DNA from: Rhinopithecus roxellana
Lineage: Eukaryota > Chordata > Mammalia > Primates > Cercopithecidae
Assembly: GCF_007565055.1 (NCBI RefSeq)
Contig: NC_044560.1
Location: 84,077,295 to 84,141,294, forward strand
Length of the DNA: 64,000 nt
Direction of reading: 5' to 3'
The first letter of the stretch is position 1; each line of letters starts with the position of its first letter. Both the position numbers and the translations under genes were made by a program. Below the pieces are notes generated by a model. That model did not search any database, was not told where the DNA came from, and worked only from the letters and a program-made list of their open reading frames with translations. This document shows, piece by piece, positions 10,901 to 23,220 of this stretch.

Positions 10901-11357
10901 CTGACTAAACCTGTGTTCTCTACCAGCTTTATCTCTCAGTGACTTTAATTTTAGTTAATGAAAGGTTTTTTTTTGGTTTTCATTTTTTTTCGTTGAAAGT
11001 AACAGAAACTTTGTGGGGAAATGAAAATTAAAAGTTAGGGGAATTGATTGCAAGGGTCTTCTGAATCAAAGGCATGGTTGATTGAGCAGTCTGGGCAAGG
11101 AGCGGGCTTGAGGGGCCTCCGCAGCAGAGCTTCACAGGCGTTAATGTGACCGGACTCCATTTTTGAATTTGACATCCCACATTCCAATTTCTGAGAAGAC
11201 AGACTCTGACCAGCTCAGTTTAAATCAGGTGTATCTACTCCAGATCCAGCTGCTATGGCTACAGGAAGAATGCACTGTGAACTGCCTACTGCTTTTTTCC
11301 CACCCTTACCCTCCAGCCACTATGTTCCCTAAAAGGCAGCATGAGCTCTCAAATCTC

Positions 11358-11573
11358 TAGGGGTCAGCAAACCTTTTCTTTCAAGGGCCAGATGGTCAAT
11401 ATGTCTTTTGTTTTGTAATTCACAGGGTTTCTTTTGCAACCACTTCATTTTGCCCTGCAGAGCAAAAGCTGCCAGAGACAATACATAAGTGATTGGACAT
11501 GGCTGTGTTTCAGTGAAACTTCATTCCCAAAACCAAGAGGTGGGCCATAGTTTTTCAACCCCTAAACTGTACT
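11358..11573 (+). mobile_element. hAT-type MITE relic
   Basis: Starts AGGGGTCAGCAAACC and ends in GTTTTTCAACCCCT, inverted repeats of the common CAGGGGTCRGCAAAC family. Internal GGGCCAGATGGTCAATA is diagnostic of the same repeat. Confidence 0.7.
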
Positions 11574-11574
11574 T

Positions 11575-11870
11575 CCTGTTCCCTCTGCCTGGACTATCCT
11601 TTCACTGCTTCCTTCCAGAAAGTGCCTAGTCATCCTTCTGGTCTCAGTTCAGATGCCACTTCTTGGAGGTTTCCGCTAACCTTCCTCTCCTGACTGGTTA
11701 GTTGCTCCTTCTCTATGCTCCCACAGACCCCTGTATCCTATGCATGCACTTCTCATATTCTGTTGTCATTGTTCTTTTCTAACCACTAGCTTACTAGTTC
11801 TGGGTCTCATTTGTTGTAAATGTACCACCTGGCACATGGCACACACTTGAGTGTCATTGGATGAGTGGAA
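11575..11870 (+). mobile_element. LINE-2 3' fragment
   Basis: TCCCTCTGCCTGGACTATCC, CAGATGCCACTTCTTGG, ACCTGGCACATGGCACA: L2 order. Confidence 0.65.
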
Positions 11871-11879
11871 GAAACCACG

Positions 11880-12990
11880 GACCTTGTGGTTGACACATAG
11901 TCAGACTAGATGTCCTGAGATCTTGGGTAGTGGTGAGAATTCTGGGCTTTTAAAATTAGCGGCATGAGAGGCACCTCCTGTAACTCCAGTACTTTAGAAA
12001 AGCATGGGTGAATGTTTTATGACAGGAGAAGTGGAAAATCCTAAGGGCTGCAAGCCCTGGATAATGTGATAAGCCACACCTCAGCTGGGGTGAAACCAGG
12101 AGTACACTCCTTGGAGGAGGCTTTGTGCTCCTTGGTAAGGTTCCCTGTGGAGGCCCCATCAGGCCTAGTGGGTCATTAGAGAGACAGTGTTGGGTCGAGG
12201 GCAGCCTTGGCCCACAGTCACCTACAGTCACAGTTACAGGGCAGCAGAATGGACCTTCCTTGACCCAAGGGCTTGCTGAGTAACATCCAACAGATGTCCA
12301 ACAGATGTCCAAAGACAGTGCTCGTGGCCTCTGCAAGGCTTTATCCAGCTAAGCATATTGTCCCTGTTGCCTCAAGAGAGGAAGGAGAGTTTCTCCTTTT
12401 AATGTCACACTTAAATGAGACACCTTTGGGCAATACAGACCTGATAGGGCCTTTCCTGGGTGTTTTGCAAAAGAAAACCACGAGTAAAAGAGCAATGGAT
12501 CTTCCATGTCATTGTGGACCTTGAATGGCTTACCTGGGCCCCTCATGGGGATGGTGGGCTGGGGCAGGTGACCTGGGACCACTGGCGGCATGTTTTCCAT
12601 ATGATAGAGCTGATGACCAGCAGAGTGGATGAGGAGAGCAGGGCCGGGAGGTGATCACTGCAGCTTGCAAGCCACCCATACCTGGCCAAAGGGATGGGGC
12701 ATCAGGGCACCGCAGCTTGTAAGCCACTCACAACTGGACAAAGAGATGGGGTGTCAGGGCAGGGGCAGTAGACTTCTCCCCTGGGGCAGGCTGTGCTCCT
12801 AGCCCTCAGCAGCCTTGGCCCACACAACATTGGGCTCCCACGACATGGAGGAGGCATGGTGCAGAGCAAACGCAGGCTGGGAGGCAAAGATTGAGTGACC
12901 TTGAGCAAGTGGCCAATTGTTCTTCCCCTAGTGTTTGGCACTTAGAAAGTGCTGGGGACCTGCTTGTGGACCCAAAGGGAGAGATGTGAT
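11880..12990. other. Unassigned intergenic segment with a local tandem duplication
   Basis: No recognisable gene. Includes a two-copy 12-bp repeat near 12290-12313 (ACAGATGTCCA twice) and the two-copy 52-bp repeat at 12660-12763. Confidence 0.5.
12660..12763 (+). repeat. Two-copy 52-bp tandem repeat
   Basis: Units 12660-12711 and 12712-12763 both begin GCAGCTTG and share AAGCCAC, CAAAG and TCAGGGCA; by eye about 10 of 52 positions differ. Confidence 0.8.
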
Positions 12991-13150
12991 CCTAATACCA
13001 CCAGATGCTTTACATGCCTTATCTTACTCAACCTGGCAAGCTACCTCTACTGCTACCGCTTACCAGCTGGTGAAACTGTGATGCAGAGGCTGGCTTATCT
13101 GAGGCTAAAATGTTTATAAGGGGCAGAGGCAGGATTTAAACCAGGTCTGC
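12990..13150 (-). mobile_element. MIR-like fragment
   Basis: CCAGCTGGTGAAACTGTGATGCAGAGGC...AGGATTTAAACCAGG is the reversed MIR core. Confidence 0.55.
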
Positions 13151-13678
13151 ATGTTGCCAGGCCTTCATGCTATCCATGTGCTTCCCCACAAGCATGCTGT
13201 GAACACTTACCACGAGCCATGCTGTTCCTCCTTCCTGGACCACTTTGCCCAGCGCTTACTCAGTGTGCACGTCTCAGCTTCAGCAGAACCTCCTCCAGGT
13301 GGAACCTCTGAGTTCCTGAGAGCCCCTCTTATTCTCCTGAGTCCTCAGCCTATGTGCTATGTTTGCCTGGTCACCATCAGTTCTTTGAGATAGACCTGGG
13401 ATGCGGCTGTTGTTGCCTATCTTAGTGCCTAGCAAGCTGTAGGAATTGTTGGGTAAGGGACTGAGGGAGTGAAGAGCACAGTGAGGCTCCCCAGGCCCAG
13501 CCCTTCCTCCCCACCCTGGAGGTAATGTGTTTCTTTCTTTGGGACTTGCCCAAAACCAATACTTGTCTGGACTGAGCTGGGGAAGGTGGACCTGAGCTAG
13601 GCTGAACAAACACGGCCTTCTCTTCCTGGCTGCCCCCATCTCTGTTCAGTTCTGGGCATTTGACTCCAGCCCAGGGGC

Positions 13679-13997
13679 CAATCCCTCCCTCCCTCCCTCC
13701 CTTCCTTTCTTTTTTGAGACAGTGCCTCGCTCTGTCACCCAGGCTGGAGTGCAGTGGCACAATCTTGGCTCACTGCAATCTCTGCCTCCCAGGCTTAAGC
13801 AATTCTCATGCCTCAGCCTACTGAGTAGCTGGGACTAGAGGTGCACGCCACCACACCCAGCTAATTTTTTGTATTTTTAGTAGAGACAGGGTTTCACTAT
13901 GTTGGGCAGGCTGGTCTTGAACTCCTGGCCTCAAGTGATCCGCCTGCTTCGGCCTCCCAAAGTGCTGGGATTACGGGCCAGAGCCACTGCGCCTGGC
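13679..13997 (-). mobile_element. Alu with a (TCCC)n-expanded tail
   Basis: CCCAGGGGC flanks at 13670-13678 and 13998-14006. Inside, the tail side is a TCCC repeat (13683-13704) before the T run. Confidence 0.85.
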
Positions 13998-14046
13998 CCC
14001 AGGGGCTGTTTCTGGTTCCCCAACATCTGTCTATGAAAATCAGCCA

Positions 14047-14346
14047 GGCCGGGCACGGTGGCTCACACCTGTAATCCCAGCACTTTGGGAGGCCGAGGCA
14101 GGTGGATCACAAGGTCTGGAGTTCAAGACCAGCCTGGCCAATATGGTGAAACCCTGTCTTTACTACAAATACAAAAATTAGCTGGGCATGGTGGTGCACG
14201 CTTGTAGTACCAGCTGCTTAGGAGGCTGAGGCAGGATAATTGCTTGAACCCAGGAGGCAGAGGTTGCAGTGAGCTGAGATCATGTCATTGCACTCCAGCC
14301 TGGGCGACAGAGCAAGACTCAGTCTCAAAAAAAAAAAGAAAGAAAG
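14047..14346 (+). mobile_element. AluS with target duplication
   Basis: AAATCAGCCA at 14037-14046 and 14347-14356; A/GAAA tail. Confidence 0.92.
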
Positions 14347-14419
14347 AAATCAGCCAGTGCTTGGTTTGGTGGGAGTGGGGGAGTGACGGTTGGCCGGGAG
14401 GCACAGAGCCAGGCTTCAC

Positions 14420-14712
14420 ACAGCTGTGCCGTGAACTTGCTGTGTGACCCTGAGAAAAACATCTCCTCTCTCTGGCCTCAGTTTCCTCAACTGTAGCAAG
14501 GGAAGAATGATCCCTACACCCATCACAGGGTAGTATGGGAACTAGGAGCACGGGTTTGGGAGTCACACAGCCCTGGGTTCAAATCTGAGCTCTGCCACAT
14601 AAGCGGAAAGTCATCTTAACTCTCTGAACCTTGTGTTCTCATCAGTAAAAAGGGGATAAAAATGGTATCTCCTCTTAGGCTTGTTGTGAGGATTAAATGA
14701 GATGACAGCCCA
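14420..14712 (+). mobile_element. Two consecutive MIR copies
   Basis: 14420-14530 (TGTGTGACCCTGAG, CTCAGTTTCCTCAACTG) and 14535-14712 (GAGCACGGGTTTGGGAGTC, TCTGAGCTCTGCCACATAAG, TTGTGAGGATTAAATGAG). Confidence 0.8.
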
Positions 14713-15240
14713 TAATAATTATTATGTTAATGATATTTCAAACCAGACCTGGTCTATAATTGGATTCATCTAATCATAAGGTGTACAGGGACTTTGAGAG
14801 AAAACAGAGCATTTGAAAACATGGATTCCAATTGGGTTTTAGAGTTTCAGAGCTGGGAAGGTGCCTTAAAAACCACCTGGCTATATTTCCGCTTTTATAA
14901 TTGGTAAGAAGACTGAGCTCCCCAGAGTGGGGATCTTGCCCAACACCACACTTAACCACACTATTTGGCTAGTAAATTCCTTGGGCAGAGTATGGGCTTG
15001 GGCTGGGAAGCTGGGTATTTGCTTTGGGAACCAGAAAACTTTCAAGTGGCTCAGCACTCTCCTTGGCCCACCTCTGGTATCTACCTGCCCCTGTCCCTTC
15101 CTCAGTCCCATCATTCTGAGGGAAAGCTGGCCACGGAACAAGGGCAAGTGGTACTGTCCCTTGCCCAGCTTGAGTCCAGGCCTTCCCTTGCCTCACAGTC
15201 AGGATCACCCAGGCCCCCACCTCCATCCTCCCCACTCGGG

Positions 15241-15330
15241 GTCTTGGGTTGGCCGCAGAGCTGAGGAGCCCAGGGTCCGGGGAGGTGGCGGGGGAAAGGG
15301 GCGGGCTTCTACTTACTGCACCGATGGGCG
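15241..15330. repeat. First copy of a dispersed ~58-bp GC-rich duplication
   Basis: TGAGGAGCCCAGGGTCC...TTCTACTTAC at 15262-15315 recurs at 16141-16193. This GC-rich block holds a GGGCGGGC box. Confidence 0.7.
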
Positions 15331-15694
15331 GTGCTGGAGAAGTTGCAGGGGGACTGCATAACCATCAGTGGGTTGCTGGGATTTCAGCTCAGGGGAGGTG
15401 GAGGAGGCAGGTGCTCAAGGACTTCTCAGGGCATTTTATTCCTGAAAGGGAGCCAGCAGGCAGAGGTTACACTGTGGAGCAAGAGCGTTCTGGTCATCTG
15501 CTACGGCAGGTTCCCTACTCAGAATGGGGGTCAGGAAAAGTGGGCTTCTAAGGGGCCCTGAGTTCACACAGCATACTAAACTGATGCTGTAGACTAACAT
15601 GGAATAACAATCTTTTATTAAGTGGAAAAAGACAGGTTATGGAACAATAGGTAAAGTGTTTTGATTTATGTAGAATATGCTCACATAGAAAAAA

Positions 15695-15945
15695 GGCTGG
15701 GCTAAGTGCAGTGGTTCATGCCTCTAATCCCAACACTTTGAGAATCCAAGTGGGGAGGTCGCTTGAGACCAGGAGTTCAAGATGAGCCCAGGCAACATAG
15801 CGAGACCCTGTCTGTGCAAAATTTATTTTAAAATTAGCATGCCCAATAATAGTCCTAGCTACTTGGGAGGCTAAGGCACTGTGGTTGTGCCACTGCACTC
15901 CAGTCTGGGTGACAGTGTGAGATCCTGTCTCAATATAAAAAAAAA
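15695..15945 (+). mobile_element. Old Alu (AluJ-like, shortened right arm)
   Basis: GGCTGGGCTAAGTGCAGTGG...CCAGTCTGGGTGACAGTGTGAG; strongly diverged. Confidence 0.85.
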
Positions 15946-16440
15946 GTAAACCTTATCATCAAAATGCTAGCAGCAGTTATGTCTGGACAGTGGCTGATGG
16001 ATGATTTTTTTACTTTGTGTCTTGACTGTATTTTCCAAATTTTCTATAATGAGCATGTTACAAGAAAATAAAGCGACCCAGGAAAGCAACACATTTTAAA
16101 TGAGAAAATCTTTTGACCAACAATTTCATTTGTAGGAGCCTGAGGAGCCTGGGGTCCAGGGAGGTGGCAGGAGAAAGGGGTGGGTTTCTACTTACACCAC
16201 AGAACACATAGAAAGATGAACAGTATGTGAAGGATGATGATATTTTTTGTAAAAGAAAATGACATTTGTTTATATGTAAGCAAAGATGCCTGCAGGACTC
16301 TCACTGACTGTTAATAACTGCTGACTTCTGGGACTGGGGAAGGAGAATGAGGAGAATTTCTACTTTCTACTCTGTTTATTTTAAATTTTTAAAATGAGCA
16401 CAAGTTATATTATAATTTGTTTAAAAAGCAAACATATAAC
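15946..16440 (+). mobile_element. Old non-Alu retroelement fragments
   Basis: CTATAATGAGCATGTTACAAG...AATAAAG and ...TAAAATGAGCACAAGTTATATT are repeated 3'-end-like phrases, also seen around 53030 and 61670. Family not identified. The second copy of the 58-bp duplication lies inside at 16141-16193. Confidence 0.35.
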
Positions 16441-18980
16441 TTTCCTAGTCTCTGCCTCTTTTCCCTGGCTCTCCCTGCACAAAATCTAGGTGTGGGGGGT
16501 GGTCAGTGAGGGTCGCTCTGGGGGCTCAGCATCATCAGGAAGGGGTTATCTCTGGTCTGTAAGTTCCCTCCCATCTTGGAGATGGGGTCGTTTCACAATT
16601 ACAGCTTGACATTAGCCAGTTTCAGCCAGAAAACATTTTTTGGCATTCTCTCTGCACCCAGCATGCAGAACCATAGGACAGGATCCCCACTGCGAGATGT
16701 TCATGCCTGGTGGCGGTGGGAGACCCAGAGTCCTTCTTGGAAAGCCCAGGATCAGTGAATCTCCTGGACCTGGAGGACTGACACAGCCCGCCTTGAGTGG
16801 GACATGAAGGATGAGTAAGATTTCAACAGTAAGGAAAAGGAGGGCATTAGGTAGGGGGAAAGAGGATTCCAAAAGCAGATTCATTAAAGCCAAAAATATG
16901 CTTATCTAACATTGTATGCATAGGTTGTTTTCCTCCTGCAGAGGAAGCCCCTGCAAACAGAAAGGCTGTGGTGCATGGCCATTAGACTGTATTGGGCTGC
17001 TGGTGGGGAGGGCTGAGTGCTGAGGACTGGGGCAGGAGTGGGACAGATCAGCTGGAAAGACAGGAGCCACCAGCAGCTGCCGTAGTGCTGCCATATGGTG
17101 TCATAGGAAGTCCCCTATCTCTTTGTGTCCTCCCCATAATCTTTCCCCTGCTGCTTGTCAGGGTATCTGAGATCCCACCATCAGCGACTTTTCTGCTGGG
17201 AGGGTTCCTATTATAAATGTGCATAGGTTGTAGACAGGGAGACATCTTAAACAGTAAACCAGTTACCCTGAGGAACACAGGAGGGTAAATTTTGATGGAG
17301 GAATGAAAGAAGTGGGGAAGGACTTTCCAGAGTGTGGCAGAGGGGGGTCCCTAAGAGGAAAGGGGGGTGAGAGGGGTACCACTGGACAAACTCCAGGAAG
17401 CTGCCTCAGGCTAGAACCTTTGTTTTGTCCCTCTTGTTGAGCCGATGAGGAACAGGGATGCTTAAGGTGGCGATGAAGGAGCTGTCCAGGGTCATCAGTG
17501 AGTCAGAGACGGAGCTGGGGTTTACCCAGGTCTCAACCCACAGCCCCACCCTGGTGAGAGGCATACACCTCCAGCCTGTCTGCTTTTATTGGTGACTTCT
17601 TGGGTCCCATATCTGCTTCTCCCTTCTCCCAATGGCAAGAACAGAGCTGCTGGGCCCCAGGACCTCGCTTCTGGTTGGCAGATCTGGCAGCTTGGTCAGG
17701 GAGGGCCTTTGGCCTGGGGTATGCGGTGAACAGAGGAAGCAGGCACAGGGGCTCAGCCTGCAGGGAGTGAGGGGACAAGAGCCCCTTTTCTGGGGAAAAA
17801 GACGTAAGAACATTCATACCACTTGATATATCCCAGGGCTTTCTCTAGTGCCATGAAATCAGGGAACCCCCTTGGACCATCAGTCCCAATGCTCTCACTT
17901 ACCTGGGACTCCCTGCAGCTCCAGCAGCTGCCTGGGCTGGGCTTTGTCCTTGCTGTGGCTGGTGCTAGCTCTGAACTGTGTTGTCAGCAAGGGAGGACCG
18001 GGTGTGGGCAGGTATGAAGTGGCTCTGCCCTGGAGGTCCAGGCCAGCTGTTTCTTCTCCTTGGAGAGGATGACAGAGGAAGGCACCCAGCTCCTGGTGCC
18101 TGGGGTTGTTGGAACCATCCTCTCTCCTTCTCCTTCTGCTCAGGCTCCAGGTTCCCAGGGGGTAGGAGGAGGCACCAGAATCCACAAGAGGGAGACTGAA
18201 GTTTGCATGAAAAGAGCTGATGGCTGGGAGTCAGGAGACCTGGATCTGGCCCTGACTGTGCCCTGCAGGCTTTGCATCTATGTCCCAGTTTTCTTCTCTG
18301 TACATGGCAGGGTTGAGATAAGGGGTCTCTCCTCAGCCATGCTGGGGCCTGTGATACTGACTGGCATGCTCACCCCAGGGAGGACTTCCTGATTTGATCA
18401 CCCTTTTGCTCCCTCCTTCTCCTCTTGGAGGAGCTGCAGTCCCCAATTCTGATAGGCACTCTTGTACCCCCGCAGACCTTCTTAGATGTGGGACCCTTCA
18501 TCTCTGAGCACCTCCCTCCTAAGCCCTGGCCCTGCCCCTTCCAGCCTGGCCTATGTTCCTTTTCTTTGCCTGGGCTTGGGCCCTCTCAGCTGGTTAATCT
18601 CCCTCCCGTGTGCTGACTGGCAACCAGGACACCTGAGTTCTGATCTCAGCTCTGCTGTAGGCTGTGTGATGTGGAGCTAGAAACTAACCTTCTCTGGGCT
18701 TCAGGTTGGACTGGAGGATCACTCAGACCCTTCCAGCATTCAGATTTGATCACATCTAATCCCACAGTTTTGGGAAGCTCACCAGGACCTGAGGTTTTGT
18801 GCCTCTGATGCCAGCTTCCTGAAAGCCCTTCCCCAGTCCTTGTCATGACATCAGGGTAGGAAGTCCCTGGGTCTCTGGTCCACAGTGTCAGCCCTTCCCC
18901 CACTTCATCTAATTTCAAGGAGCGAGGAGCATTTTGTAATAGAAATATGATAGAACTGTCGAAATTTTGGAAGCAGATAG
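16441..18980. other. Largely unique intergenic DNA
   Basis: MIR fragments at about 18200-18300 and 18600-18720. Several overlapping short frames on both strands have no family resemblance and no conserved start context. No gene called. Confidence 0.5.
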
Positions 18981-18988
18981 AAAACTGT

Positions 18989-19090
18989 TTGTTCTGTTAG
19001 GTTGATAGGTGCAGCAAACTACTATAGCACACATTTACCTACGTAACAAACCTGCACGTCCTGCACATGTATCCTGGAACTTAAAAAAAG
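18989..19090 (+). mobile_element. Very short L1PA 3' end insertion
   Basis: TGATAGGTGCAGCAAACTAC...CACATGTATCCTGGAAC then A-tail: the extreme 3' end of primate L1. AGAAAACTGT at 18979-18988 and 19091-19100 is a perfect target duplication. Confidence 0.9.
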
Positions 19091-19100
19091 AGAAAACTGT

Positions 19101-21180
19101 GCTATTTTGAATTTAGCGTTAAAAATAGATTCTTTTCATCAAGATATAAAATAAAAACAAAGGAAAATGAACACATTTCAAAATAAAAGTACTTTCCCCT
19201 CCTCCCCTCTCCTACTTTTTTTTGGAGGCTGTGCCTCCCTTTTGTGGTTCAGGATTACAGGAAGATTGTGTAGAATATTCGGTGTCCCAAAGTAAGGGGA
19301 AATAACCGTGTCCTGATGGGCAGTGATAATTCAGCACCTTGGTTAGTACTCTACCTTCCTCTCCCACCTCCCACCTTCCTCCTAGCCCTCTGTATTTAAG
19401 CCTGTGATATGGGACCTTTGCAGTTGACCTTGTGGTGTGTGCTTGGGGGTGGTGAACAGAGCTGGGACCCAGGCAGGAGGGGAGGAGACAGAGAGTGCTG
19501 CCCAGGTGTGAGCAGTCAGCCTCTCAAGATGGCCTCCCTGGCAGGAGGGAAGCCCCATCCCCAGAGCCCCTGAGCCGAGTTCTGTGCTGCCAAGAGAACT
19601 TATCTCTGTTGTTTTCTGTTCCTGCTGCCACCCCAGAGAGAAGGAGCCAGAGCTAATGGCCTTGTTAGATGCTGAGCAGTGCAAGCTGTGAGACCTCACA
19701 TTAGACTTACAGAATCCTGGACCATCAGAGCTCAGGCCGTGGCAATTAATCAGCTAGAATAGGTACCTAACCCTTCCCCAACAGAGATGGGGAAACTGAG
19801 GTCCAGGGAAGGAGAGAGACTTGCTCAGGGTCACATGGGGCCTTTCTAACTCCACTCCTGACCCTGGGAGACACATGAAGCTTGGCTCACAATTTTGAGA
19901 CTTGACTTACAATTGCACAATTCCACGGTGGCGTGGAGCCTGGTTTAACCTCCCACTTTAAATCCCAGGGGGATCACAGTCCTGGTGGCTGCTGCCCGTC
20001 ACTGAAGCCATCTTCAGAGTTGAGAAACATTTCCAGAGAGGTCCAGGAAAGGGACTTCTGGCTTTAGCTTTGGATGGACCTGGTCTGATTTCCAGCTCTA
20101 CTGAGTACTGGCTGTGGGTCCTCTGGGAAGTGATGTTTCCCTGCTCAAACACTGAGATAATGATACGAGCCTCAGGGGCATGTCTCGATGGTTAGATAAG
20201 GTGTAAAAAGTACCAGTACTTTGCTTGCTGACTACAAATGGGGGCTCTGAATGGGGTTACTGCCATTCTACCGTTTTTATCTGTCCTGGGTAAGGCCTTT
20301 GTTGATCCCTCCTTCCTTCTCAAGCCTGGCCTTTGTCCCCTCTCTTAATGTGTTAAATGTGGGGTTCATATCAGCCTGACAACCCCAGATTCTTTCATTC
20401 AGGAATTCTCTGGATGTGTATCAAATATATCTCTTGGAGACACCCCCATTTCCAAGAGTCCCCAGTTGATGTAAATTAGGCCTCTATAGTTACTTCCAGA
20501 CACTTGGAAACTGTGAGTAAAGCCTAGGAAGTGGCCCGTATTTCTTGGAGCTGCTGCTGAGGCTGAGTCGGGGGAAGGTGGAATGCACCATGGAGGGGGT
20601 GCTCCGACCCCAGAGGGAGAAGGCTGAGCAAAGACAGATCCACTGAGCCAAAATGAGAGGGCATGGTTTGAGGGCAGTCACAGGGATCTGAGAGGATGGG
20701 GGAGGGCTTGGGATACTCTAGTCTCAGAATCACCCCAGTCACTTCCCTGTCAACTGGGCTGCTCTCCATCAGCCAATCAGAGACCCCTCCACCCACCCGT
20801 GCCAACAGCCCCTCCCCCATCCTTGTTCTCATCCCTCTTCCTAGAAACCCAGGCAAGTCAATGACTGGGGTGGTTCCCTCTCCCCTCGCCCCAGCTCCAT
20901 GCTGTAGATGAAGATCCACCTGTGGTCTGCAATCTAACTTCCCTCATTCTGCAGGTGAGGAGGCCGAGGATGTCTTAGGGTGTAAATAACAGAAAGCCAA
21001 CACCAGTCCAGGGCTCCCAGGGGTGCTGTGCTCCCTGCACACTGCAGAGAGCACCCAGTGGCCGGGGAGACACAGTAGCAAATGGAAGAAGCTGCTTCCC
21101 TCATTTCTGCTTGCCAGCATAATTTCACAAGCCTCTGACTCTGTGACCATGTGCAGCTCCCTGGAGGGATGCTTTGGAGA
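19101..21180. other. Intergenic DNA with MIR fragments
   Basis: MIR-like pieces at about 19770-19840 (minus) and 20060-20200 (plus). No gene recognised. Confidence 0.5.
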
Positions 21181-21189
21181 CAAGATAGA

Positions 21190-21595
21190 GTAGTGGGCAT
21201 GGCCCCCCATGTCTCTTGCCTGAGTCACCATATTCCTTAAAAGATAATTGAACCTAGTCCTTGCCTTTTCCTGTACAGAAGATAGCGTCTGATGGTTTTC
21301 ATGATTATGCCTCTGTAATCTATAGCCCAGACACACTCTTACATGCAAACGTTGATGTGACTCTGCTGTAATGTTACTTCTGAGCAAATGAGATGTGATT
21401 TTGCATGTACGAAACCTCCACCACCTGTATATAAGCAGTGGGCTAAAATACTGTCCTGAGGCTGACTGATAGAACCTCTCTAAAGGGCCGCTGCTGGGCT
21501 CTAGGCCTATCTATAGTACTCAGTAAGACTTCTAAGTAAAGTGAACCTTAATTCTTTAAAAGCTTGATATTTCTTCTTTAGTTGACAGCCTTTTC
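21190..21595 (+). mobile_element. LTR-like segment with TATA box
   Basis: CCACCTGTATATAAGCAGTGGGC (TATA about 21427) is followed by a short R/U5-like stretch ending CTTTAGTTGACAGCC. It resembles a solo LTR. No viral genes are attached; family not recognised. Confidence 0.4.
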
Positions 21596-22089
21596 CACTT
21601 AAGTGTGCACAGCCCATGTGTCCACATGCAGAGCCTGTCCTGACTCCCAGCCAGGATGCTTCCCCATCAGTCAGAGGTGGGATAGACCTCAGGACTGTCC
21701 TGGCCTAGGCGGTCCCTTACCCGTCATAGACCATAAGAAGAAAGACTTCTTAGGTCAGAGCCAGTCCAGAGGTTCAGGAAACCCACACAGCTCCAGGCAC
21801 TGACTCTGGGAGGCAGCTGGGGGGATACGGTAGGGCCTCCTTCAGTGCACTGCACTTTATAGCTTACCAATAAATCATGTGAAATCGGTGTTATCCTCAT
21901 CGTCCATGTGGGAAAACAGTCCCAGAGAGGGTGGTCCTTTTTCTAAAAAAGTCACACAGTGATGGAGCCTGGACTTGAGCTGAGGTCTGTGTGGTTCCCG
22001 AGACCAGGCTCTTGCCACTGCCCCATGAGCTGCCCACTGCCTGCTCCCAAGACTACCACCACCTCTCCTCCAGGTAAGGACTGACAGCC

Positions 22090-22300
22090 TTCCCTGGCTG
22101 GTAAGTTTTTGGACAGGTTTGTGGTGTGGCACTTGCCAGCATGGGATATGGGACTCCAGGTAAGTCATGGCTTCTCTCTGAACCCCATTTTTCCTCCTCT
22201 GTAAAATGAGCATACCACCATTTACCTAGCCGGGCTGTTTTGTGGATTAGCTCTGCTCATGTGTGTGCACTGCCTGGGACCAGCTGGGTGGGCCTGTGTG
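22090..22300 (+). mobile_element. MIR fragment downstream of TRIM62
   Basis: GTAAGTCATGGCTTCTCTCTG...CCTCCTCTGTAAAATGAGC in MIR order. Confidence 0.6.
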
Positions 22301-22340
22301 TTTGTCAGAATGAGTGGTACTGGCTACTGACATCTGTAAC

Positions 22341-22346
22341 TTTAAT
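22341..22346 (-). terminator. TRIM62: Candidate poly(A) signal ATTAAA for TRIM62
   Basis: The plus strand reads TTTAAT, giving ATTAAA in the sense of the gene. The following 50 nt on the minus strand are moderately GT-rich (CAGATGTCAGTAGCC...). It is the commonest natural variant of AATAAA. Weaker TATAAA-type hexamers occur at about 23960 and 21850. Confidence 0.4.
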
Positions 22347-22599
22347 ACAAATTGATCGTAACTCATAAAACGGGCAACATTTTAAATACTTCTGGGGTGG
22401 CCCAGATTCTGGTAGTTGAGGGGGTGGGGTAGGGCTGACAATTCCTCTTGCCCAAGGGAGGCCCCGGCAGGTGGGGGGCTGCCACTAAGAACCCCCTGTG
22501 TTTAGCTCTTCTGGCTACCTTGGGATGGTGTGTTCAGAGACCCCAAGTGCAGAATCTAGGCCCCAGAACTAGAAAGAAAAGTCAAGGCCGGGGAGACAT

Positions 22600-23220
22600 T
22601 TAGGCTGAGTCTTGCAGCCCACTGCTCCAGTTCCCGCCTCTGGGCAGGGATAGAACCAAGGGGCAGGACAACCCTGGATGTGGACTCCACCCTCTCCTGA
22701 GTTCTTCACGACTGGATGCTGTGGCAAAAAAACGCAGGCGGGGCTTGCTCAACCCACCCGAACTTCCTTCTAGTGAGCCTTTTTGTGTGACTGAAGTTGG
22801 AAAGAGGAAAACGACATTTCCCAGACTCCCTTGCAGCCAAGGTTCTGGATCTGACTTAAGTTCCCCCAAACAGAATCTCTTGTAAAAATTTAGATTTGGG
22901 AACTGAGTGAAGTGGGAGAGGGGCAGGCCTCAGGACATCCATTGGCTGGCACGGACCGTGGCAGAGGGAGCCTAGTTCTGCAGTCAGCAGCTTTCTGGCG
23001 CAGTGGCTTCCTGCGGATGGGGGCAGCTTTCCTGGTCACAACAGACATGATGAATCTGGCGCTGGGAGTCGTTCCTGGAAATTCAGCAGAATCTGCTTCT
23101 CCAGCTCTTCCAACAATGTTGCAAGCCACCAGGGGCCAGGTAATAAATCCTTGTCTAATTAAACCAGCTACAAGTGGCTCTTGTTTTCTGCAGCAGGATC
23201 CTAACTGAGATAGCTGCCAA
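22600..23220 (+). mobile_element. Ancient LTR-like repeat in TRIM62 3'UTR
   Basis: ACATTTCCCAGACTCCCTTGCAGCC and the end part AATAAATCCTTGTCTAATT...CAGCAGGATCCTAACTGA resemble widespread old LTR-class repeats. It is antisense to TRIM62. Subfamily uncertain. Confidence 0.4.

Noticed and set aside
1..22000. Search for 3' exons of AZIN2 (expected neighbour)
   Set aside because: No decarboxylase-like sequence was recognised; the gene probably ends outside the window.
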